Program-made: the position numbers and the translations under genes | Source: an uncultured Eubacteriales bacterium | GTDB lineage: Bacteria; Bacillota; Clostridia; Oscillospirales; Oscillospiraceae | NCBI GenBank assembly: GCA_900547315.1 | Contig: URGI01000035.1 | Location: forward strand, 1 to 19,766 | Length of the DNA stretch: 19,766 bases | Direction of reading: 5' to 3' | Shown here: positions 15,039 to 19,766 of the stretch, in pieces | Layout: every line of letters starts with the position of its first letter | Position numbering within the stretch: the stretch's first letter is position 1 | Notes under the pieces: model-generated | Databases searched by the model: none | The model's input: only the letters and a program-made list of their open reading frames with translations | Told to the model about the DNA's origin: nothing

Positions 15039-15458
15039 ATGATCATTGACTCTATTCAAAACGGCATCGTCATCGACCACATCACCGCGGGAAAATCCAT
15101 GGAGCTCTATCAGATCCTCGGCCTCGATCAGCTTGACTGCACGGTGGCCATCCTCAAAAACGTTACGAGCGGCAAGCTCGGCTGCAAGGACATCATCAAG
15201 ATCGACCGCGAAATGGACCTTGACTGGGACCTGATCGGCTACGTCGATCCAAGCATCACCGTCAACATCATCCGCGACGGGAAACTTGTGGAAAAGCGCA
15301 CGCTCAAGCTGCCTGAGCGCATCCGCGGCGTGCTCAAGTGCAAAAACCCGCGCTGCATCACCTCCGTTGAGCAGGAACTGCCGCAGGAGTTTGTGCTAAC
15401 GGATCGTGAAAAGCGCGTTTACCGCTGCCGCTACTGCGAAACGCAGGCGGGTAAATAG
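15039..15458 (+). CDS. pyrI: Aspartate carbamoyltransferase, regulatory subunit
   Basis: It binds the nucleotide effectors and links catalytic trimers through a zinc domain. In 139 residues the zinc ligands are C101, C106, C130 and C133 (C-x4-C and C-x2-C). Residues aligning with E. coli nucleotide-site D19/H20, K60 and K94 are present as D13/H14 (VIDHI), K54 (KDIIKI) and K86, so allosteric control by CTP/ATP is likely kept. The N-terminus is about six residues shorter than the E. coli protein. The start ATG follows GAAAGGAAG. It is the last gene of the operon, so feedback control acts on the enzyme while no leader attenuator is seen upstream. Confidence 0.96.
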   Translation: MIIDSIQNGIVIDHITAGKSMELYQILGLDQLDCTVAILKNVTSGKLGCKDIIKIDREMDLDWDLIGYVDPSITVNIIRDGKLVEKRTLKLPERIRGVLKCKNPRCITSVEQELPQEFVLTDREKRVYRCRYCETQAGK

Positions 15459-15754
15459 GCTTTTGTAAGGCAGAAGTCGAGAAGATCCTGCTTGCAGAGA
15501 AGTATGCAGAATCAGACAAGCCTCGACGCACAGGGAGCCTCCTCTCAGCACGCTGTACTGTCCGGGCGCAAAGCCGAAGGCTTCAGATGCACCATGGAGG
15601 ATGCTCGGCATATCATCACAATAGAGAGAATCTTCGGATACCCTCTATTGCAGCGATGCAGGAACAATGAAAGCTCTTTATCAATTAGGACATGGCGATG
15701 AAGGGCCCGGAGCATGTTCTTCTGTTTTGCACTGTAATCATGGCAGAGAGACGT
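15459..15754 (+). other. Gene-free stretch after pyrI with an RNA-like hairpin
   Basis: I see no convincing gene in these 296 bases. Two small open frames (69 codons on plus, 71 on minus) overlap each other and resemble no family I know. One structured element is visible: CAATAGAG (15619-15626) pairs with CTCTATTG (15643-15650) around an inner ATC-TTCG-GAT hairpin (15630-15639). Weaker outer pairing of GCAT with ATGC extends it to about 15608-15660. A second small hairpin, AAGCC-GAA-GGCTT, lies upstream. It may be the 3' end of the pyrimidine transcript or a decayed sequence. Confidence 0.45.
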
Positions 15755-15791
15755 AAGGAATATCCCCGGCCAAGCCGGGGATATTCCTTTT
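15755..15791 (+). terminator. Strong terminator with a 16-bp perfect stem, possibly bidirectional
   Basis: AAGGAATATCCCCGGC (15755-15770), loop CAA, then GCCGGGGATATTCCTT (15774-15789) and a short T-run. It lies between the convergent pyrimidine operon and the DUF1836 gene, so it probably serves both. The T-run is clearer on the plus strand. Confidence 0.85.
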
Positions 15792-15814
15792 GCAGCTGCC
15801 AGACAGCATTTCTA

Positions 15815-16372
15815 CTATAACAGGGAGATTTCTTTTCCCACAATAGTCTCAGCCTGCTCCCGCCGCTTTCGATACTCCTCCAGATACCGGTCCAGACAGA
15901 CCTTGTTGACGGTAGCCGAGATCGTGCTGCGCAGGAGATCCTTGGCATCAGACTCGGTTTCACCAAGTCCCTCCACTGCAGGAGCGACACCAAACGCTGC
16001 GCCGAGCATATTCTCAAACTCATCGCAGAAGTAGTCATAGGCGGTCTGAAGGGGATAGCACTCCTCCTGTATGCTAAACATCAGTCGAAGCCCCTCCAAA
16101 GGAACAACAGGCTTGACCACCGCGATGAACAGAAGCCGCGCAAGATGTTCGGCTGTATACAGCTTTTTTTGAGGGGCAGGAACCAGCTTCTGCTTGACAT
16201 AGTTGCTCACCATGGATCCAGTCAGTTCAGGCTCTCCTAACGGTGCCAACCGGGCGTTGATATAGCGCACCACCTGCTCCAGATACAGTCCGACCTCCGG
16301 GATCTGTGCATAGCGCGGCAGACGGAAGGCCGCGATGTCCGCCGTGATTCTGTTTTGCATTTCTTTTTCCAT
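15815..16372 (-). CDS. DUF1836 family protein
   Basis: This is a 185-residue protein of the DUF1836 family, seen in Firmicutes and without known function. The family signature is clear: LPRYAQIPEVGLYLEQVVRY (18-37), then TGSMVSNYVKQKLVPAPQKK (51-70) and YTAEHLARLLFIAVVKPVVP. The middle segment looks like a helix-turn-helix (MerR/Xre-like), so a DNA-binding role is possible. The frame runs back to 16483, but a promoter at 16379-16407 places the transcript start at about 16372, which rules out the longer form. The start is then either ATG 16372 on a nearly leaderless mRNA, or ATG 16360 (181 residues) behind a weak GGAAAAAG. It is transcribed divergently from the first DegV gene. Confidence 0.8.
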   Translation of the reverse strand: MEKEMQNRITADIAAFRLPRYAQIPEVGLYLEQVVRYINARLAPLGEPELTGSMVSNYVKQKLVPAPQKKLYTAEHLARLLFIAVVKPVVPLEGLRLMFSIQEECYPLQTAYDYFCDEFENMLGAAFGVAPAVEGLGETESDAKDLLRSTISATVNKVCLDRYLEEYRKRREQAETIVGKEISLL

Positions 16373-16378
16373 ATTGTT

Positions 16379-16407
16379 ATTATAAGCGTTTCCTCTGCAA
16401 AGTTCAA
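16379..16407 (-). promoter_or_regulatory. Promoter of the DUF1836 gene
   Basis: On the minus strand, TTGAAC (16407-16402), 17 bases, then a perfect TATAAT (16384-16379). The predicted transcript start coincides with the first candidate start codon at 16372. Between this promoter and the divergent DegV promoter lies an AT-rich palindrome: TTTTAA at 16424-16429 and TTAAAA at 16437-16442. Confidence 0.75.
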
Positions 16408-16447
16408 CGGCTTTGCGAAATATTTTTAACAGTTTATTAAAAGCTGT

Positions 16448-16476
16448 TGACGAAGAAATAAAAAACTGATAAACTG
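16448..16476 (+). promoter_or_regulatory. Promoter of the DegV / PAP2-like gene pair
   Basis: TTGACG (16448-16453), 17 bases, then TAAACT (16471-16476). The predicted start near 16483 gives a leader of about 45 bases ending in the TTGGAGG ribosome site of the DegV gene. Confidence 0.65.
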
Positions 16477-16528
16477 CATCCATCCCTTACCGGAACCGAA
16501 CGACACTTTTTCAGTTGGAGGTCATCTT

Positions 16529-17362
16529 ATGGATCAGATCCGCATTGCCGCAGACTCAAGCTGCGACCTGCTTACCATGGACGGCGTGGACTTTGTCAGC
16601 GTTCCGCTCACCGTCCGTACTGCTGTGGAGGAATTTCGCGATGACGCCGCGCTCGATGTCGACGCGATGGTCACAACACTTCGCGGCACGAAGGGCCGCA
16701 CCTTCAGCGCCTGCCCGAACATCGCGGACTGGGAGTCCGCCTTTGGCGAAAGCGGCGATGTACTCGCGTTCACCATTACAAGCAGCCTTTCAGGCAGCTG
16801 CAGCGCGGCACTTGCCGCAAAGAAACGCTGCGAGGAGCAGAATCCCTCTCGCCGCATTTTTGTGGTGGACACGCTGTCCGCCGGTCCGGAGATCGCCCTG
16901 CTCATCGAAAAGTCAGCCGCCGAACTGCGCTCCGGCAAGAGCTTCGAGGAGGTCTGCACAGCCGTACAGCAGTATCAGCGCCGTACCCATCTGCTCTTTG
17001 CGCTGGAATCCATGCACAATCTTGCCCAGAACGGACGAATCAGCAAGCTGGCAGCAACGATGGCCGGTGTTCTCGGCATCCGCGCCGTTGGGCAGGCCAG
17101 CGAGGAGGGCACGCTTGAGATGCTCGGCAAATGTCGGGGCACTCGAAAAACGCAGGAGCTCCTGTTGAGTGAAATGGTGCGGCTTGGCTACAGGGGCGGC
17201 AGCGTCCGCATCGGGCATTGCCGGAACGCGGCATTTGCATTGGAGCTCTGCACCGAGCTCCGGCGGCGATTTCCGGGGGCGGAGGTGAAAAGCTATCCGC
17301 TACGTGGGCTGTGCAGCTACTATGCAGAACACGGCGGGATTATGCTAGGCTTTGCGTCATGA
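16529..17362 (+). CDS. DegV family protein (FakB-like fatty-acid-binding)
   Basis: DegV proteins bind a fatty acid; characterised members (FakB) present it to the kinase FakA for phosphorylation and entry into phospholipid synthesis. The 277-residue product has the family length. Visible are the N-terminal IAADSSCDL (6-14, usually DSTADL), FSACPN (59-64, in place of the common TSxPS/T), FTITSSLSGSCSAAL (81-95, fatty-acid-site serine region), a middle HNLAQNGRISKLAATMAGVL and the C-terminal GLCSYYAEHGGIMLGF. Ligand and partner are unknown; no fakA is in the window. The start ATG 16529 follows GGAGG. The stop overlaps the next start as ATGA. Confidence 0.9.
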   Translation: MDQIRIAADSSCDLLTMDGVDFVSVPLTVRTAVEEFRDDAALDVDAMVTTLRGTKGRTFSACPNIADWESAFGESGDVLAFTITSSLSGSCSAALAAKKRCEEQNPSRRIFVVDTLSAGPEIALLIEKSAAELRSGKSFEEVCTAVQQYQRRTHLLFALESMHNLAQNGRISKLAATMAGVLGIRAVGQASEEGTLEMLGKCRGTRKTQELLLSEMVRLGYRGGSVRIGHCRNAAFALELCTELRRRFPGAEVKSYPLRGLCSYYAEHGGIMLGFAS

Positions 17363-17955
17363 AAACGAAGGTCTCGGACAGGAAGGCGCTGCTGCATCTT
17401 GCGGTACGCATTCTGACACTGCCGCCCATCGTCATCGGGGTAACGCTGCTTCTGATGTACGCTCCGACAGGGCTTCTGACGCGCAGGGAGCTGCTGCTGT
17501 GCGAGGTGTTCCTGCTGGTTATCCCCTTGGCGGCGTACCCGCTGCGGGAGATCTTCCACATTGGAAGGGACCGGCGCAGGGGGCAGCGCGGCACGGCGCT
17601 GGTATGCAGCGCCGTTGGGTATCTGTGCGGGTTTCTCTGGTCAATGCTGACGCCATGCTCCTGGCTCGTCCATATCCTGTTTCTCTCTTATGTCATTTCT
17701 ATCGCGGCGCTGTTGCTGCTCAACGTGGGCTTTGGCCTTCGCGCAAGCGGACACGCCTGCAGCACAACAGCTCCGGCGTTTCTGTTGACATGGAAGCTGC
17801 ATCCGCTTTTTGCCATACCGTCCGTTCTGCTGATCGCAGCAGTGTACAGCTCCTCCCTAAAGCTGTCGCGCCATACCCTGCCGCAGCTTCTGGCCGGCTC
17901 GGCGGTCAGTCTGTTAGCCTGTGTGATCTCGATTATGGTTTATGGCGTCAGATAA
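17359..17955 (+). CDS. Integral membrane protein, PAP2-phosphatase-like
   Basis: The start is ATG 17359 (198 residues), set by the ATGA overlap with the DegV gene; the frame extends upstream through DegV without meaning. About six hydrophobic segments are visible (roughly 13-34, 44-62, 79-97, 101-124, 150-163 and 174-195), with a basic loop GRDRRRGQRG (69-78). ASGHAC (129-134) and KLSRHTLPQLLAGS (168-181) resemble the C2 (PSGH) and C3 (SRxxxxxH...) motifs of the PAP2 lipid-phosphatase superfamily. The C1 KxxxxxxRP motif is not seen, so activity is uncertain. Coupling to a fatty-acid-binding protein fits a membrane-lipid role. It could instead be an unrelated membrane protein. Confidence 0.55.
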   Translation: MKTKVSDRKALLHLAVRILTLPPIVIGVTLLLMYAPTGLLTRRELLLCEVFLLVIPLAAYPLREIFHIGRDRRRGQRGTALVCSAVGYLCGFLWSMLTPCSWLVHILFLSYVISIAALLLLNVGFGLRASGHACSTTAPAFLLTWKLHPLFAIPSVLLIAAVYSSSLKLSRHTLPQLLAGSAVSLLACVISIMVYGVR

Positions 17956-17961
17956 AACGAT

Positions 17962-18005
17962 ACTGCGCCGCATCGCCGTTTCATTTGACGGTGGCGCGGC
18001 GCAGT
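17962..18005. terminator. Bidirectional terminator between convergent genes
   Basis: ACTGCGCCGC (17962-17971) pairs with GCGGCGCAGT (17996-18005), with further inner pairing through G-U pairs to a TTCATTTG loop. T-rich sequence follows on the plus strand (TGTCTTTATT) and TTTTATC on the minus strand. It is 7 bases after the PAP2-like stop and about 22 bases after the stop of the second DegV gene. Confidence 0.8.
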
Positions 18006-18026
18006 CCTGTCTTTATTGCAGCTTCT

Positions 18027-18895
18027 TCAATCGCTGCTGTTCTGTTCTGCGTTATATTGATTCTTGAAAAACGCTACCACAACGGCGCCGGGGCCGAGGT
18101 GTGTTCCGATCACGCTGCCCACCGTTGTGTAGCGAACCTCCCGCAAATGCCCCTCCCAAATGTGGCGGCTGTCTTCGATGTACTTCAATAAAAGCGCACC
18201 GGAAAGTCCGCTGTAGCCAAGCAGCACCGGCTTGCTGAAATCAATGCCGCCCGCCTTATCGATCTCCTGAACGAGCAGATTGTTCCCCATCTTAGAGTCG
18301 CGTGCTTTCCCCAGCAGGTGAATCTCGCCGTCAGTGACGGAGATCACAGGCTTGATGTTCAGCACCCCGCCAGCAAATGCGGCGGTCTTGGAAATGCGTC
18401 CACCCCGCTTAAGGTATTTGAGGGTGTCCACCAGTGCCACCACAACGATTTTTTCTTCTCTTTCTCCAGAGCATCCGCAATTTCCTCTGCGGACATTCCC
18501 GCGTCCAAAAGCCGGAACGCAAGCTCCACCAGAATCCCTGTTCCCATCGCTGCGCTGGTACCATCTACAACATAAATGTTTTCATAATCCGCCGCCGCGA
18601 TCATGGCGCTTTGATATGTGCCGGAAAATTTGGATGCAAGGGTAATAACAACGGCTGATTCGCCCGCCTGCCTTGCCTTTTCAAATTCCTTTATAAAGGC
18701 GTCCGGCGTTGCCTGACTGGTGGTGGGCATCACATCGCTTTCGACGAGCTTCTCGTAGAATGTTCTGTGGTCAATGGTTACGCCGTCGATGTATTCCTCC
18801 TGACCGAAATGAACGGTGAGAGGCACCGTATAGACCCGCGCCTTGATCTCGGGAACCAGATCCGCGGTGGAATCCACAATGATCCTTGTTTTCAA
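18027..18895 (-). pseudogene. DegV family protein interrupted by a -1 frameshift
   Basis: Two overlapping minus-strand frames together make one complete DegV protein of about 290 residues. The first part has IIVDSTADL, TTSQATPDAF, LASKFSGTYQSA and YVVDGTSAAMGTG, then turns into non-homologous residues after ADALEKEKKK. The second part takes over with IVVVALVDTLKYLKRGGRIS and runs to the normal C-terminus. The switch lies at an A6 run (18454-18449 on the minus strand); one extra A, or a -1 ribosomal slip, restores the frame. Start: the TTG at 18904 overlaps the MarR stop, but AGGAGG touches it almost directly, so TTG 18895, ten bases from the ribosome site, is preferred. It may be a pseudogene, a sequencing slip or a slippage-expressed gene. 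Confidence 0.8.
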
Positions 18896-18900
18896 TTTCT

Positions 18901-19356
18901 TCAAGCCTCCTGTTTCCCGCTGCTTTGGGCGATTGCGTTCAAGCTTCTGCTGATGGCGGAAAGGCTGCGGTAAAGTGCCGCTCGTTCGTCCTCCGTGAGG
19001 GTACGGCTGACCGTATCGAGGACAGCGCCAATCTTCTCCGCGATCCGTTTGCCGGCCTCCTGACCTTTTTCAGTCAAGCGCAAAGGGCTTCTGTACCGTT
19101 TGGCCCGTTCAGAATTCCGGACGATAAATCCGTTACTTTCAAGATGCTCCAACGCACGGGAAATGGTCGCCTTGTCCTCCTCGCAGTGCTCGCACAGCTC
19201 CGCCGCAGTCACGCCATCCAGAGAATATATGTAGTACAGACAGGACACATGGGCACTTCGCAGATGATAGGCGGCCATCTCCTGATTTTTTATCCTCCGT
19301 ATGTCGCGGCTGATCCGGTTGATCAAAACCGTAAACGTCTCAAATCGCTCCTGCAT
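18901..19356 (-). CDS. MarR-family transcriptional regulator
   Basis: This is a 151-residue winged-helix regulator, usual MarR length. The recognition region VTAAELCEHCEEDKATISRA (49-68) with ALEHLESNGFIVR leads into a basic wing, NSERAKRYRSPLRLTEKG (81-98), flanked by N- and C-terminal dimerisation helices. The start ATG 19356 follows AGAGGAGC seven bases upstream. Its stop overlaps the TTG region of the DegV gene behind it, so the two form an operon. In several Firmicutes a MarR protein (FabT) controls fatty-acid synthesis; a link to lipid genes is suggested here by the DegV neighbour but not shown. Two matching palindromes at its promoter point to autoregulation. Confidence 0.92.
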   Translation of the reverse strand: MQERFETFTVLINRISRDIRRIKNQEMAAYHLRSAHVSCLYYIYSLDGVTAAELCEHCEEDKATISRALEHLESNGFIVRNSERAKRYRSPLRLTEKGQEAGKRIAEKIGAVLDTVSRTLTEDERAALYRSLSAISRSLNAIAQSSGKQEA

Positions 19357-19384
19357 GGCTGCGCTCCTCTCTCACGAATGCTTT

Positions 19385-19436
19385 TGTTGAAATCTCAACT
19401 TTCGGACTATACCACATGGATGTTGAAATGTCAACA
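19385..19436 (-). promoter_or_regulatory. MarR/DegV promoter with paired operator palindromes
   Basis: On the minus strand, a perfect TTGACA (19434-19429), 17 bases, then TATAGT (19411-19406). Two plus-strand palindromes share one pattern: TGTTGAAATGTCAACA (19421-19436, perfect), covering the -35 box, and TGTTGAAATCTCAACT (19385-19400), covering the predicted transcript start near 19399. Their centres are 36 bp apart. This is the classic geometry for repression by a dimeric MarR protein, here most simply the product of the gene it controls. Confidence 0.82.
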
Positions 19437-19458
19437 GCAAAGTTCCGCACAGCCATTA

Positions 19459-19496
19459 CTCTTTGATTATAGCATTCCACGCCGTGAGGCGGTCCC
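19459..19496. repeat. Diverged direct repeat, copy 1
   Basis: This 38-base stretch matches 19724-19760 at about 31 of 37 aligned positions, with most differences being transitions. It contains CCACGCCGTGA, a partial form of the 13-base palindrome in copy 2. No gene is recognisable around it. Confidence 0.6.
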
Positions 19497-19556
19497 GTCG
19501 TGGGTTTTCTGTTATTTTATCGGGTGTAGGGTATGGTCATCAAGAACACTACAAAG

Positions 19557-19583
19557 CCCTCACCGGAGCAGCTCCGGCGAGGC
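19557..19583. repeat. GC-rich hairpin in the right-edge gene-free region
   Basis: CCTC-A-CCGGAG (19558-19568), loop CAG, then CTCCGG-C-GAGG (19572-19582): ten pairs around one A-C mismatch, with CTGCTTTT following on the plus strand. It could be a terminator, though no plus-strand gene precedes it. The whole 19441-19766 stretch holds only this hairpin, the two repeat copies, and a 68-codon minus-strand open frame (19560-19766) that I do not recognise and do not call as a gene. Confidence 0.45.
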
Positions 19584-19723
19584 TCTGCTTTTGACCACAT
19601 AAAATGCCACAGACAGGTGCGGAACACATGGGAGATGTGGGTCACAAGATGTTAGGAAAGGAATTAAAATCGAGAGAAACCCGCTAAAAACGGCTGAAAA
19701 GTATAGGAAAAATGTTGCGGTAG

Positions 19724-19760
19724 TTCTTTGGTTATGGCATCCCACGCCGTGGGGTGACCC
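19724..19760. repeat. Diverged direct repeat, copy 2
   Basis: This is the partner of 19459-19496, 265 bases downstream in the same orientation. It contains the 13-base palindrome CCCACG-C-CGTGGG. The window ends six bases later, so it cannot be told whether further copies follow. Confidence 0.6.
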
Positions 19761-19766
19761 TTCCAT

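Noticed and set aside
14082..15080. 332-codon minus-strand open frame opposite pyrB, with similar long frames at 5596-6450, 6704-7654 and 13421-14374
   Set aside because: All are antisense shadows of well-supported pur or pyr genes with no recognisable domains.
15492..15701. 69-codon plus-strand frame after pyrI (and a 71-codon minus-strand frame at 15396-15611)
   Set aside because: No family resemblance. The minus-strand frame overlaps pyrI, and neither shows a convincing ribosome site.
19560..19766. 68-codon hydrophobic minus-strand frame at the right edge
   Set aside because: It overlaps the repeat copy and hairpin, begins at the window end and has no recognised domain. It is more likely part of the repeat-rich stretch.
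1..19766. CRISPR array, tRNA or rRNA genes, transposase or phage genes
   Set aside because: No regularly spaced repeats, no cloverleaf-like or rRNA sequence, and no transposase or phage-type protein was seen on either strand.

Overview
This window looks like chromosome of a fairly GC-rich anaerobic Firmicute, most likely a gut Clostridia lineage such as Oscillospiraceae/Ruminococcaceae. The pointers are strong AGGAGG-type ribosome sites, sigma-A-like TTGACA/TATAAT promoters, a large single-chain clostridial-type PurL, a stand-alone AICAR transformylase beside a PurO-type IMP cyclohydrolase, a two-subunit class 1B dihydroorotate dehydrogenase (PyrD+PyrK), and DegV and DUF1836 proteins. The taxon is inferred, not proven.

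Positions 1-8811, minus strand, hold one tightly packed de novo purine operon, read right to left: purE, purC, purF, purM, purN, purO, AICAR transformylase (purH C-terminal-type), purD, purL (cut by the left edge). Most junctions overlap or are a few bases apart. Together they cover PRPP to IMP except PurB (and PurK, if needed). A sigma-A-like promoter (8973-9001) is followed at once by a ZTP (pfl) riboswitch (8869-8960), whose 3' end overlaps an intrinsic terminator (8832-8872). The whole IMP pathway is therefore predicted to be switched on by ZMP/ZTP, the signal of 10-formyl-THF shortage. The PurF here has all four predicted Fe-S ligands and a good PRPP loop but lacks the N-terminal catalytic cysteine and the usual glutamine-binding residues.

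Positions 8830-9184 are a divergent control region with palindromes. From it the plus-strand pyrimidine operon runs to 15458: pyrC, pyrK, pyrD, pyrF, a HAD-family phosphatase, pyrE, pyrB, pyrI. This takes carbamoyl phosphate and aspartate to UMP; carAB is not in the window. The leader is too short for a PyrR attenuator. A roughly 300-base gene-free stretch and a 16-bp-stem terminator follow.

Positions 15815-19766 are a separate neighbourhood with a lipid/envelope flavour: a DUF1836 protein (minus), divergent from a DegV (FakB-like) gene coupled to a PAP2-like membrane protein (plus). A shared bidirectional terminator separates these from a convergent MarR regulator plus a second DegV gene (minus). 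The second DegV gene is split by a -1 frameshift at an A6 run. The MarR promoter carries two near-identical palindromes, probably its own operator. The right edge (19441-19766) has no convincing gene but holds two copies of a diverged ~37-bp repeat and a GC-rich hairpin.
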